The notes beneath the pieces were generated by a model. The model did no database searches. It saw only the letters and a list, made by a program, of their open reading frames with translations, and had not been told where the DNA came from. The position numbers and the translations under genes were made by a program. Of a DNA stretch of 64,000 nt, positions 31,069 through 41,839 are shown piece after piece; within the stretch, counting starts at the first letter, position 1; each line of letters opens with the position of its first letter. This DNA comes from Candidatus Fimivivens faecavium (GTDB lineage: Bacteria > Bacillota > Clostridia > Oscillospirales > Ruminococcaceae): contig DVKH01000035.1 of NCBI GenBank assembly GCA_018716105.1, forward strand, positions 1 to 64,000, read 5' to 3'.

Positions 31069-33179
31069 CTGCTGTCCCTCCCCGCGTTGAACCTGAAGTT
31101 GTCCAGATAATCCCGGTACAACTGATACGTTGTTTTACCCTCCAACGCCTGCGTCATGGAAACAAAGCTGGATTCATAATCGGTCACCAGATATACGACC
31201 TCGATTTCAGGGTGCTGCGCCAGTTTTTCCGCAAATGCTCCAAACCGGTTTTCGTCATTGAGGATCGCCATTTTATTTTCCGGCAGAATGAGCATATCGG
31301 GCACGTCTGCATCAACGGCGGGACACTTCCCAACGGCGCCCGCTTTCATCCATAGGATAGAGAGCAGCTCTTTGAACTGCATCCCAAGGGAAACTTTGGT
31401 CTTGTCCAGAAATCCAAGCTTGAAGAAAACCGCATTGCTCTTAAATCCATCCGCCATGAGGATATCGCTTCCGAGATAATTCCCCTTCAGCGGATTTCCG
31501 TTTACATCATGGCCTTCAATGCTGCATACCGTGCGCGGCCATGTGACATAGCGGGCAATACCCCGGTTTTCCCATTCCGCATCGCCCTGCTTGATGCCGC
31601 GCGCCTCAAAATCTTTCCGTTCCGCTTCACTGATCTCATTATTGGTCACCAGGATGCAGCGGCGATGGCCGCCATCCTCAGCATTGAGGAGGTTGACCGC
31701 ATGGAGAGTTGTTCCGGAACCAGCAAAGAAGTCAACAATTAGGGCGTCAGGCTTCTTGGCCACAAAGAAGCGGATGGCATCGTGAACCGCGTATAAAGAT
31801 TTTGGGAACGAAAACTTTTGACGCCCAATAATGTTCGCAATGAGTTTTGTCCCATAATAAGTGGCATCGTGGGCGCTGATAGCCCATTGGGTGCCAGGAA
31901 TGTATTTGGCATCAGACCCGTCGGTCTCCAAGATCACTGTGCCGTTCTTCTCTTCTCGGCCGACGACCTTTATTTCGCCTTTTTCAATGCGCTCTCGCAT
32001 TCCTTTTTGGATATATGTAATTCTTACGCCGCGTTCCGTTATATTCCGGCCGAATCTGATATAACCCTTTTCATACAATTCCTGAAAAAGAGACGGCTGA
32101 CACGACCAACACCCCTCGCTTCCATCCAGATGGATTGGCCAAACGGCGATCCAATCATTTGGAGCCTTTTCCGACCGCCAATCCCTGTCCGGCGGCAGCG
32201 GGTCGCCCAAGCCTCTATATATACCGTTCTTGTCAATATACACCGGATAAAAGCATCCCGGAGAATATTCTCTTCGCCCGCTGTTCCCCCCTCTCAGCAT
32301 GCGCCCCCATTGAAAGCCCTCGGTAGCCTTGCTGCTTTCCACCTTTAAGTTGCCAAGCCATTGTGGGTTGAGCGGCAGCTTTTCAGGACCGCAGCCGCCA
32401 AACATGACAAAGAAAATAAACTCGTTTGTCCTTGAAAATTGTAATGCCCGTGCATTTCCGTTATTACTGATAACAGAACTGACCATCTGTATCCTCGCTT
32501 CCTGAAACATGTCCTCCAGCAAGCACCCAAGATGCAAATATTCTTTTTCATCAATTGTTACAATGAGTACCGAAGAAGTTGGGTTCAACAGCTTTTTTGC
32601 AAGGGCTAACCGCTTTTTCATCATGGAGAGCCATTTGCTGTGGCGGTATTCGTCGTTGCTGTCTACATAGTCATTATTGTATTTCCAATCCCTGGCTCCC
32701 GTATTATAGGGCGGATCAATATAGATGCAGTCCACTTTTCCCGCATACAAATATTCCAAAAGCTGAAGGGCATGGTAGTTATCCGCTTCAATCAGCGTGT
32801 GCCAAAGGCCGCTGTCCGGCGCATTGCACACTTCGTCCAGCCTCTGGAGGCAGGGATAGATTGGATCCCCCAGCTCTGCCGTTGTCACAAGGTCGGCAAC
32901 GGCAAATTCCACAGCTTCGCTCCCATTCCTCGGCAGGCAGAGGGCCTTATCCTCCTCGATTTTCAAAACAGTATAAGTCTCATTGGCTTTCCCGTTTCGA
33001 AGCGATACCTTCAGGCCCTTTCTGACCGGAATGTCATAGAGGGGCGTACACTCCGGAAGGTGATCCTCAAAGACAAGGCCGAACTTTATCTGCTTTACCA
33101 GTTTTTCCGCCGCTGCCTGAATCTGCGCCCGCAGCACCGGATTTTCAATTTTGGGGATCAGTTCATTCAATGCTGCCAT
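31065..33179 (-). CDS. Type III DNA methyltransferase, Mod subunit
   Basis: A 704-residue protein with DPPYNTG (about residue 155) before FFAGSGTT (about 470), the beta-class order of type III Mod enzymes, which methylate adenine N6. The middle 200 residues are the specificity region. ATG 33179 has AAGGAG at a suitable distance. It precedes res by a four-base overlap and follows an XRE gene by 12 bases, so the three form one operon. No simple-repeat tract suggesting phase variation was seen in the 5' region. Confidence 0.93.
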   Translation of the reverse strand: MAALNELIPKIENPVLRAQIQAAAEKLVKQIKFGLVFEDHLPECTPLYDIPVRKGLKVSLRNGKANETYTVLKIEEDKALCLPRNGSEAVEFAVADLVTTAELGDPIYPCLQRLDEVCNAPDSGLWHTLIEADNYHALQLLEYLYAGKVDCIYIDPPYNTGARDWKYNNDYVDSNDEYRHSKWLSMMKKRLALAKKLLNPTSSVLIVTIDEKEYLHLGCLLEDMFQEARIQMVSSVISNNGNARALQFSRTNEFIFFVMFGGCGPEKLPLNPQWLGNLKVESSKATEGFQWGRMLRGGNSGRREYSPGCFYPVYIDKNGIYRGLGDPLPPDRDWRSEKAPNDWIAVWPIHLDGSEGCWSCQPSLFQELYEKGYIRFGRNITERGVRITYIQKGMRERIEKGEIKVVGREEKNGTVILETDGSDAKYIPGTQWAISAHDATYYGTKLIANIIGRQKFSFPKSLYAVHDAIRFFVAKKPDALIVDFFAGSGTTLHAVNLLNAEDGGHRRCILVTNNEISEAERKDFEARGIKQGDAEWENRGIARYVTWPRTVCSIEGHDVNGNPLKGNYLGSDILMADGFKSNAVFFKLGFLDKTKVSLGMQFKELLSILWMKAGAVGKCPAVDADVPDMLILPENKMAILNDENRFGAFAEKLAQHPEIEVVYLVTDYESSFVSMTQALEGKTTYQLYRDYLDNFRFNAGRDSR

Positions 33180-33191
33180 ATCTCCATCTCC

Positions 33192-33536
33192 TTATCTTTG
33201 CGCCGCAAGCAGCGTTATCAGCGTCGTGCGGATCATGTCCAGTTTGGCCGGATTGTCCCTAATAAGCTTCGCTATATCCGCCGGGATCTCCCCGCGGCCT
33301 TCTGCCGCCAGATCGTACAACCTTTTTCGCCGGTTATCGTCGATGCCGGTCTTTTCATCCAGTACAGCCGCAATCTTATCCTGAAGCGCGGTCGGAGGGG
33401 GAGTTGCCGTCAGCAGGTCGTAAAAGTACGGTTTTTTGATCCCGGCTGCGGTATAAAACTCTTCCTGCGACATCTCCGCCTTTTTGATCTCGCCGGCCAG
33501 ATACTCGCCAAATGCCGTTTTCTGCCGATGATTCAT
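33192..33536 (-). CDS. XRE-like helix-turn-helix regulator of the restriction system
   Basis: A 114-residue protein. Residues 5-45 hold a helix-turn-helix (FGEYLAGEIKKAEMSQEEFYTAAGIKKPYFYDLL); the C-terminal half (RRKRLYDLAAEGRGEIPADIAKLI, DMIRTTLITLLAAQ) is helical and recurs in small regulators beside restriction systems. Start ATG 33536 follows GGGGAGGTG. An 18-bp palindrome lies about 30 bases upstream. It probably keeps mod and res expression in balance on entry to a new host; this is inferred from context. Confidence 0.82.
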   Translation of the reverse strand: MNHRQKTAFGEYLAGEIKKAEMSQEEFYTAAGIKKPYFYDLLTATPPPTALQDKIAAVLDEKTGIDDNRRKRLYDLAAEGRGEIPADIAKLIRDNPAKLDMIRTTLITLLAAQR

Positions 33537-33564
33537 GTGCTCCCACCTCCCCTTCGAGAAGTTT

Positions 33565-33582
33565 GTTTGTATACATACTAAC
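33565..33582. promoter_or_regulatory. 18-bp dyad, probable operator of the XRE regulator
   Basis: GTTTGTATACATACTAAC is symmetrical except at two pairs (GTT-GTAT-NN-ATAC-AAC). It lies just upstream of the XRE ribosome-binding site and overlaps a possible -10 (TAGTAT on the minus strand, with TTTAAA 16 bases before it). Well suited to autoregulation by the encoded HTH protein. Confidence 0.5.
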
Positions 33583-33671
33583 ATGCTTTTTTCGCATTTA
33601 AAAGAGAGCTAAAGAAATTTTTTCACATCCCAACGGGCAGAGGCCGGAGGACTTTTTCGCAAGGGGGGATG

Positions 33672-33713
33672 AGCAAAACAAAACGCCGCCGTCTGCAAAT
33701 CGCAGACAGCGGC
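33672..33713 (-). terminator. Terminator downstream of groEL
   Basis: On the minus strand GCCGCTGTCTGC pairs with GCAGACGGCGGC (one mismatch, loop GATTT) and is followed by GTTTTGTTTT. It lies 160 bases after the groEL stop and would end the heat-shock transcript before the restriction island. Confidence 0.7.
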
Positions 33714-33736
33714 TGTTTGGTTATTATAGTAATAGA

Positions 33737-33774
33737 ACAGGCCGACACTCACAAAACAGTGAGTGTCGGCCTGT
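33737..33774. repeat. Perfect 16-bp inverted repeat between groEL and the restriction island
   Basis: ACAGGCCGACACTCAC and GTGAGTGTCGGCCTGT flank the hexaloop AAAACA. The stem is perfect and very stable but lacks a U-run on either side. It could act as a first-stage terminator for groEL, or mark the island boundary. Confidence 0.6.
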
Positions 33775-33873
33775 TGTTGCCCTATCATGCGCTTTGTTCG
33801 CGGCGTAAGTCTGGCGTAAATCCGCTTTTCGTTACGCTGAAACCCAGTCGTTTCAAGGGGGTTTGCGGTATTT

Positions 33874-35517
<1,644 letters not shown>

Positions 35518-35541
35518 CTATTTTCTTTTCTCCGGATGTTT

Positions 35542-35826
<285 letters not shown>

Positions 35827-35865
35827 TTAGCTCTCCTCCATTTATTTTTATTTGATTCTGTTTTG

Positions 35866-35892
35866 TTAGCACTCTTTACTTTCGAGTGCTAA
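35866..35892. promoter_or_regulatory. CIRCE element (HrcA operator)
   Basis: TTAGCACTC-N9-GAGTGCTAA, a perfect match to the CIRCE consensus. HrcA binds this repeat in Firmicutes and represses groESL until heat shock. It overlaps the expected transcription start. Confidence 0.98.
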
Positions 35893-35896
35893 CATT

Positions 35897-35924
35897 ATTT
35901 TACCTTCTTTTTATGAAAAATCAA
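35897..35924 (-). promoter_or_regulatory. groESL promoter
   Basis: On the minus strand TTGATT, 16 bases, TAAAAT, just upstream of CIRCE. This is the vegetative sigma-A type promoter expected for a HrcA-controlled operon. Confidence 0.7.
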
Positions 35925-35978
35925 GGGGTTTAGGAAGAAATTTTCGAAAGTTCACAATTTTTTTACCGTTTTCAGCCC

Positions 35979-36737
35979 TCAAACAATGGCAATACTCAGA
36001 AGCATAACCAAAATCCCGGTGAGAATTCCAACCAGCGCCCATCCCGGGCACCGCCCGGCGAGCGCTGCCGGGAGCAATTCGTCAAACACGACATAGAGCA
36101 TCAGCCCTGCTACCAGCGCGAAGATCGTCGCGAGCAGGACCTCGCCGAACAGCGGCGCGAGGAACAGATAAGCGAGCACCGCGCCCGCCGGCTCCGACAG
36201 GCCCGAGAGCGTCGCCGCGGCCACCCCCTGCGACCGCCTGCCGGTGGAGGCCGCGATTGGGAGCGCGACCGAAATCCCCTCCGGAATATTGTGTAATGCA
36301 ATCGCAACGCTAAGTGAAAGCCCGATCCGAAGGTCCGCGCATCCCCCCACAAACACCGCAATTCCCTCCGGCAGATTGTGGAGCAGAAGCGCCAGCATCG
36401 AAAAAATCCCGACGCGGAACATCGCTTTGTTTTCGCCCTTTCCCGCCTCCGGGATAAACGAATCGATCAGAAACGCGGCCAGCATCCCGCCAACCGCCGC
36501 CGCGGCCAGCGCCGCCGTCCCGCCGATCCGCCCACAGTTGCGCACCAGCGCTTCGGTCGCTTCCGGCAGAAGATCCGCAAGCGAGACCGTCATCATGATC
36601 CCGCTCGAAAAGCCGAGCGTCGCCGCGAGAAACCCCCTCGGCGGCTTTCGCATCGCCACCCCAAACAACCCGCCCAGCGTCGTGCAAAGCCCCGCCGCAA
36701 GGCTCATCCCAAGCGCGTAAACCGCCGTCTGATCCAT
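35979..36737 (-). CDS. ZIP-family metal transporter (ZupT-like)
   Basis: A 252-residue membrane protein with eight hydrophobic segments. The two metal-site motifs are clear: HNLPEGIAVF (TM4) and ALHNIPEGISVALPI (TM5), as in ZupT/ZIP proteins that move zinc and sometimes iron or manganese inward. N-terminus GMSLAAGLCTTLGGLFG is also typical. Monocistronic by context; the upstream gap contains a terminator for a gene on the same strand. Confidence 0.93.
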   Translation of the reverse strand: MDQTAVYALGMSLAAGLCTTLGGLFGVAMRKPPRGFLAATLGFSSGIMMTVSLADLLPEATEALVRNCGRIGGTAALAAAAVGGMLAAFLIDSFIPEAGKGENKAMFRVGIFSMLALLLHNLPEGIAVFVGGCADLRIGLSLSVAIALHNIPEGISVALPIAASTGRRSQGVAAATLSGLSEPAGAVLAYLFLAPLFGEVLLATIFALVAGLMLYVVFDELLPAALAGRCPGWALVGILTGILVMLLSIAIV

Positions 36738-36859
36738 TTCTAAAACGCCTCCCGCCCCTGGCCCCGCCGCAAAACCGCCGCGGGCCTCTCTCCGGAACGT
36801 TGCCGGACGAAACAGTATATTCGGTCAAAAAGCGTTTTAGTAAGGGGAAAAACGCAAAA

Positions 36860-36885
36860 TGGGCCGGCCCTTTCGGGCAGGCCCA
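36860..36885 (-). terminator. Terminator after the 36,968 gene
   Basis: TGGGCCTGCCC-GAAA-GGGCCGGCCCA on the minus strand, with one mismatch, followed by TTTTGCGTTTTT. It ends transcription from the small gene upstream and precedes the ZIP gene. Confidence 0.75.
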
Positions 36886-36967
36886 GATTTTTCATTTGGA
36901 TGCGATAGATGAAATCGAATGAGGGCTCCCTCTTCCGGTTGTGCGGCCTGGCGCCTTACTTCCCTTG

Positions 36968-37273
36968 TTATTCAATCTCTGCAAAATCATAATCATCCGA
37001 CATCAGCCGATCGATAAATTCCGCGTCGTTGAGAATATCCTCAACCACGTCCTTCATATGGACCGGCGAAACATCCCGCTCATTGAGAATCCTAGCGATT
37101 CTCCGAACAAAAGTCCGGCTTCGCGACAGGTCCAAAAACCCGTTTTCCCCTTCCCCATCAGATTCAAACCCCGGGTTCAGGCAGATTCCGTACAACTTTA
37201 CGGGTCCGGTATCTTCTATGTAGCGAATTTCCTCCGTTACAAGATAGACATCTTCCGACCGTTCCTCAACCAT
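36968..37273 (-). CDS. Small acidic protein (DUF6514-like)
   Basis: A 101-residue protein; ATG 37273 follows GGGAGGG. The order is a beta-rich half (DVYLVTEEIRYIEDTGPVKL, YGICLNPGF) and a helical half (RTFVRRIARILNERDVSPVHMKDVVEDIL). The ERDVSPVHMKDVVEDIL end resembles the short DUF6514 proteins of Oscillospiraceae, whose function is unknown. Monocistronic, with its own terminator. Confidence 0.6.
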   Translation of the reverse strand: MVEERSEDVYLVTEEIRYIEDTGPVKLYGICLNPGFESDGEGENGFLDLSRSRTFVRRIARILNERDVSPVHMKDVVEDILNDAEFIDRLMSDDYDFAEIE

Positions 37274-37363
37274 TAGAAACCCTCCCACTAACAAACTCCT
37301 CTAATAGAATACGGTAGATCGCCTGCGGTTTCAATTCAACTTAAGTTGAGATATGCACATCGC

Positions 37364-38647
37364 CTACATGATCTCGATGTGCCGGTCGGAGAGATAAAAC
37401 TTCACCAGTTCGGCCCGCGAACAGATCCCGAGCTTTCGATAACCGTTGTAGATCTGCCGCTTGACCGTCCCCTCGGTCACCCCTAGGCGGCAGGCGATGT
37501 ACTTGTTCGGGAATCCTTCCGCAGCGAGGGCCAAAACTTCGTTTTCCCGCTTGGTGAGCGCGCCTTCCATCCGCTTCTGCAGCTGCATCTTTTCAGTGGT
37601 GTTTACCGCCGTGACAAAGATCTTTTCCGCTTCTTCGCCATTCAGGATTGGGACGGCGCTGACGCTGAGGAACAGTTGCTTTTTGGATTCCGTCCCTGCC
37701 TGCAGCTCAAACTCCTTCTGCTCCTGAGAATCGTGAACGCGCCTGAGCCATGCAAAGAGTTCGGCATAAACACGATGCCTGCGGCGGGAGCCAAAAAGCT
37801 TGCGGAACGCGGCGTTTTCCCTCTCCACCTCAAAGCCGTCTCCCCGGCAGCGGAACAGCGCGATGCCGTTCGCTGACGACTGGAACACACACTGGTACTC
37901 CTCGTCCAGTTTTTTCGCCTGCCTCTTTGCCAGGACCATCTCAGTCACATCCGTCAAATTGAGGACGGCCAACGTCCTGCCGTCCTTTAAAAGCGGGGTA
38001 ATGCTGATTTCCAAAACACTCTCGCCGCTTTGGAGGATTTCCTCCGCGCGGTAAGAGAAGCTCCGCTTGGTCTCGATACAGGCTGAGGCATAGGCAGTCA
38101 GCTGGATTCCCCCGCTGAACAGCCGCTCGAGCGGCATTCCAATCGCCTCGTCAACCGAAAGCCCCATCAGCCTGGCAAACATCTGGTTGCAGCCCTGACA
38201 GACCATCGTCTGCCCGCCGTCTCTTTCTACAACAGCAAGCGCGGCGTTCACGCCGTCATACAAGCTCCCGAACGATTTCTTCTCGTCAAAAGCCCCATCT
38301 TCAACAAACTGGGCCCGCTTGGCGAGGCCATACACCATCTTTTTATCCGCTTCCACGCATGGAATCATCGTAACTTCCCACAGGGCCGGATCCTCGTCCG
38401 ACAGCCGCGTGTGAAAACACTTCACTGTGTTCCTTTTTCGAAGCGCGGCGCGCATCCGTTCATCGATCAGTTCAGCGCTCTTCGCGTCAAACAGCTCCGC
38501 AAGCAGCTCCCCGTGCACTTCTTCCTTCGAATGCCGAAGTTCCCGGTCAAGCTGATTGGAAAAAACTAGATGGAACCGGTCATCGTCCTCCAGCTCGTAA
38601 ATAAACACCACATACCCATACGCTTCCAGCGCATCCAGAAACTCCAC
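37364..38647 (-). CDS. PAS-domain transcriptional regulator with LuxR-type HTH
   Basis: A 427-residue cytoplasmic protein. Three PAS-like domains (about residues 5-115, 125-235 and 245-355) are followed by a GerE/LuxR helix-turn-helix (LTKRENEVLALAAEGFPNKY, then LGVTEGTVKRQI). No kinase or receiver domain is present, so a ligand or cofactor sensed by the PAS domains would control DNA binding directly. An AT-rich promoter region lies upstream. The target is unknown; neighbouring genes are divergent in function. Confidence 0.85.
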   Translation of the reverse strand: MEFLDALEAYGYVVFIYELEDDDRFHLVFSNQLDRELRHSKEEVHGELLAELFDAKSAELIDERMRAALRKRNTVKCFHTRLSDEDPALWEVTMIPCVEADKKMVYGLAKRAQFVEDGAFDEKKSFGSLYDGVNAALAVVERDGGQTMVCQGCNQMFARLMGLSVDEAIGMPLERLFSGGIQLTAYASACIETKRSFSYRAEEILQSGESVLEISITPLLKDGRTLAVLNLTDVTEMVLAKRQAKKLDEEYQCVFQSSANGIALFRCRGDGFEVERENAAFRKLFGSRRRHRVYAELFAWLRRVHDSQEQKEFELQAGTESKKQLFLSVSAVPILNGEEAEKIFVTAVNTTEKMQLQKRMEGALTKRENEVLALAAEGFPNKYIACRLGVTEGTVKRQIYNGYRKLGICSRAELVKFYLSDRHIEIM

Positions 38648-39010
38648 TTTACAGTCCCCCTGACCGGCCGAACCGGATCAATGATCCGATCGGCTCTGAA
38701 ACCATGCGGCGAAATCGCCGTTCCCGCAGCGGAACTGCCTGTCGCCGCCTACGCCGCAAAATTGGTTTCGTCTTTAACTATACACAATTTTTTATTATTA
38801 ATAAATACTATACGAATAGTCAGCGGAGGATTCTGAACCAATTTCAACGTTTTGCCTATTTACAAATGTTGTCAATTATAGAATTTACCTATTTAACATA
38901 TTCGGCCCGGGAATAAAAATGTGAAAACCGCAAAAACGAACAGAAACGGGATGCCCCTAGGGGTATCCCGTTTCCAAACCAATTTATCAGTTTTTCAACA
39001 GCTATAAATT
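38648..39010. other. Intergenic region: promoter of the PAS-LuxR gene and terminator of the dehydrogenase
   Basis: An AT-rich patch (38780-38900) with TATAGT boxes on the minus strand could drive the PAS-LuxR gene. A strong hairpin follows at 38943-38974. No gene or structured RNA was recognised. Confidence 0.5.
38943..38974 (-). terminator. Terminator after the FAD dehydrogenase gene
   Basis: GAAACGGGAT-ACCCC-TA-GGGGC-ATCCCGTTTC on the minus strand (one G-U pair) followed by TGTTCGTTTTT. It lies 36 bases after the stop codon. Confidence 0.85.
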
Positions 39011-40408
39011 CTATGACCTGCTCAGTTTATCGGCGACATAAAGCCCATGCGCCGCCGCATGCGAGAGGGAACGGGTAAAGCCCGCCCCGTCGCCAATCGC
39101 ATAGATTCCCTTGCAGCCTTCGAGTTCAAAGTCGTCGACCGCCGGCCGCGCGGAATAGTATTTACATTCGATCCCGTAGAGCAGGGTGTTGTAGTTTGCC
39201 GTACCCGGCGCAACCCTGTCGAGCACATGAAGCGTCTCAATGATGTTGTCGAGCTGGCGCTTGGGCATGCAAAGCGAAAGATCGCCCGGCACCGCCTGCA
39301 GGGTTGCGCGGGTGGTGGACTGGCTCATCCGGTGCTCGTTGGTCCGCCGCCCGCTTTCCAGGTCGCCGAGCCGCTGCACCAGGACGCTTCCGCCGCTGAT
39401 CATATTGGCGAGCGAAGCCACTTCCCGCGCGTATTCGATCGGCTGATTAAACGGTTGCGTAAAGCGGATGGTGGTCAGGAGCGCAAAGTTCGAGTTTTGG
39501 GTCTTCCTCGCCTCGTCCCGGAAGCTGTGCCCGTTGACCGTGAGGATTCCGTTCGTATTTTCCATCACGACGCTTCCGCGGTCGTTGAAGCAGAACATCC
39601 GGGTCACGTCGCCATAGGTCTTGCTTCGGTACCAGATCTTCGGTTCATAGATTTTCTTCGCAAAGTCCTCCCAGATGATCGCCGGAAGCTCCACCCGCAC
39701 CCCGATGTCAACCTGGTTGTTGTTCATCGGGATCTCGTTTTTGCGGCACCAGCCGGCAAAGCTCTGGCTTCCGAACCGTCCGACCGCAAAGACAATGGCG
39801 TTTGCCGTGATCGAGCTTTCTTCCCCGGATGAGGCGCGCAGATACAGGACATGCTGATTCCGGTCGACGTCGAAGACCTCGGTATCGGTGATGATTTCAA
39901 TCTTCTTCCGGAGCGATTCGATCAGCTTCATCATCGTATCATAGTTGGAATCGGTTCCGAGGTGCTTGAGCTGCGCCTGGTTCATATGTAAATCGTGTTG
40001 GAGGCAGAGTTTTTTCAGCTCGTTGTTCGGCATATAGCGGTCGGTCGTCGCGCCGAATCCGACGAGCACGCTGTCCGCCTGTTCAATGTACTGAAGAACA
40101 AGGTCATCCGGCAGATAGTCGGTCAGCCACCCGCCGTATTCGGTCGAAATGATATATTTCCCGTCGCTGAACGCGCCCGCGCCCGCAAGCCCCTCCATGA
40201 TGGAACAGGACGGGCATTTGACGCAGGATTTCACCTTCCCGGTCACAATCGGGCATTTTCTCCGGTCGAGATCCGGCCCTTTTTCGACCAGCACAATCCG
40301 CAGGGAGGGCTTGTTATGGATCAGTCTCCACGCCGTCATGAGCCCCCCGATGCCCCCGCCGACGATCGCGATATCGTATGAGCTGCTTTTTGTCAGTGCC
40401 ACAGTCAT
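39011..40408 (-). CDS. FAD-dependent dehydrogenase (COG2509-like)
   Basis: A 465-residue flavoprotein. IAIVGGGIGGLMTAWRL binds FAD; the Cys-rich CVKCPSCSIMEGLAGAGAFSDGKY is characteristic of the uncharacterised COG2509 dehydrogenases. Further landmarks are FAVGRFGSQS and the C-terminal AIGDGAGFTRSLSHAAAHG, the second FAD contact. The Cys residues may bind a metal or act in redox chemistry. Substrate unknown. ATG 40408 follows AAAGGA; an upstream ATG would add nine residues. Confidence 0.85.
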   Translation of the reverse strand: MTVALTKSSSYDIAIVGGGIGGLMTAWRLIHNKPSLRIVLVEKGPDLDRRKCPIVTGKVKSCVKCPSCSIMEGLAGAGAFSDGKYIISTEYGGWLTDYLPDDLVLQYIEQADSVLVGFGATTDRYMPNNELKKLCLQHDLHMNQAQLKHLGTDSNYDTMMKLIESLRKKIEIITDTEVFDVDRNQHVLYLRASSGEESSITANAIVFAVGRFGSQSFAGWCRKNEIPMNNNQVDIGVRVELPAIIWEDFAKKIYEPKIWYRSKTYGDVTRMFCFNDRGSVVMENTNGILTVNGHSFRDEARKTQNSNFALLTTIRFTQPFNQPIEYAREVASLANMISGGSVLVQRLGDLESGRRTNEHRMSQSTTRATLQAVPGDLSLCMPKRQLDNIIETLHVLDRVAPGTANYNTLLYGIECKYYSARPAVDDFELEGCKGIYAIGDGAGFTRSLSHAAAHGLYVADKLSRS

Positions 40409-40606
40409 CCATTCCTTTCGACGATTACTTCGCATATTTAAATTGACGCAAAAAAAGCTGACCGCTTAACCCAGCCGGGGAAACGGCTCTTTCTAATTGA
40501 TGACAGCATCCGGAAACCGCGCCTGCCCCGCCAGCGGCGGGCTGAATTGGGCTTTCGCCCAATTCCCTGCGCTCATTATACCATACCCGCCCCGCGGATG
40601 CAAAAG

Positions 40607-40634
40607 CGGCGGGAGCCGGTAAAAGCTCCCGCCG
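40607..40634 (-). terminator. Terminator after the BMP lipoprotein gene
   Basis: CGGCGGGAGC and GCTCCCGCCG form a perfect ten-base stem with loop TTTTACCGG-like spacing; on the minus strand CTTTTGC follows. A second hairpin, GAATTGGGC-TTTC-GCCCAATTC, lies near 40545. Confidence 0.75.
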
Positions 40635-40643
40635 TTCCACGTT

Positions 40644-41702
40644 TTATTGGAGCGTTTCCAGATACGCCCGATAGGTTTCCTCATCATAAGGAGGGACAAT
40701 TTCTTCATTAACAATCATCTGTTCGATTCTGCCGGTCGCCTCCAGGATATCGGCGGGGACGAGCTTGTCGGAGGCTGAGGAAATTCCGGCGCACTTTTCC
40801 TTGATACCAAAGGCAAGGGTCTGACCGCCGAGCGATTCGCCGTTTTTCACCCGCTCTGTGACCAGATACATCGCGTCGCCGACCAGCTTCATTGCCGAAG
40901 TGATCACAGTGTCCGGCGCAAGATAGCTCTGGTCGCGGTCCACGCCGATCGCGTATTTGCCCGCTTCCTTTGCCGCCTCGATGACGCCGTTACCCGCGTT
41001 GCCTGCCGCGTGGAAGACGATATCACAGCCGCCGCTGATCATCTTCTGCGCAATGGACTTTCCCTTTGCGGTGTCGCTGAACGATTCGGCGTACTGCACC
41101 TCAACGGTGATGTCCTTCCCCAGCTCTTTGGCCGCCCACTGCACGCCGCCCTGGAAGCCATAGTCGAACTGGTCGATCGTCCCGCTCTTCATGCCGCCGA
41201 TAAACCCGACCTTCCCGGTCTGGGTCATCCGCCCCGCGATATAGCCGACGAGGAACGACGGCTCCTGCGCGCGGAACACAACCGAAATCACATTGTCCGG
41301 CGTTTCGGCGTATGCGTTGTCCACAATCGCGTACATCCCCGCCGGATTCTGTCTGGCCGCGTTTTCAATCGCGTCCGCCATCATAAAACCGATGCCCCAG
41401 ACGAGATCATATTCCTCATCCGCCATCTTGTCTAGATTCGGGCCGTAGTCGGCCTCCTGTTTCGACTCGAGATAACCGATCCGGCAGTCAAAGGTCTCCT
41501 TCGCCCTGTTGAGGCCTTCCCAGGCCGACTGGTTGAACGACTGGTCGTTGACGCCGCCGATGTCGGTGACCATGCCGACCGAAAACTCCGTGCCGGCCGG
41601 CGTTCCGGGCGGCTGCGGCTCAGGATCCTCCCGCTGACAGCCGCAGCCCGCAAGCGAAGAAAGGACCGAAACGCTGAGCAAAACCGCTAAAATCCGTTTC
41701 AT
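40644..41702 (-). CDS. BMP-family nucleoside-binding lipoprotein
   Basis: A 352-residue substrate-binding protein of the BMP/PnrA family. Signal peptide and lipobox are clear: RILAVLLSVSVLSSLAGCG, with Cys as the lipid anchor. Mature part has GMVTDIGGVNDQSFNQSAWEG and DYDLVWGIGF-like text, then VGFIGGM and FHAAGNAGNGVIEAA. BMP proteins deliver purine nucleosides to ABC transporters; the ATPase and permeases are not in this window. The three salvage genes upstream (deoD, deoB, cdd) support nucleosides as substrate. ATG 41702 follows GGAGGGG. Confidence 0.9.
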   Translation of the reverse strand: MKRILAVLLSVSVLSSLAGCGCQREDPEPQPPGTPAGTEFSVGMVTDIGGVNDQSFNQSAWEGLNRAKETFDCRIGYLESKQEADYGPNLDKMADEEYDLVWGIGFMMADAIENAARQNPAGMYAIVDNAYAETPDNVISVVFRAQEPSFLVGYIAGRMTQTGKVGFIGGMKSGTIDQFDYGFQGGVQWAAKELGKDITVEVQYAESFSDTAKGKSIAQKMISGGCDIVFHAAGNAGNGVIEAAKEAGKYAIGVDRDQSYLAPDTVITSAMKLVGDAMYLVTERVKNGESLGGQTLAFGIKEKCAGISSASDKLVPADILEATGRIEQMIVNEEIVPPYDEETYRAYLETLQ

Positions 41703-41839
41703 TGTCGTATACCCCTCCATCGTGTCCCGCGGCCCGGAAGGCCCGGCCCTCCGGTTTTGCCGCGGGACAATAAAATGTTTGTTCGGTCATAACATGTCCC
41801 AACAGAGGGGGTTCCATCCGAAAAACAACTGTTAACTTT

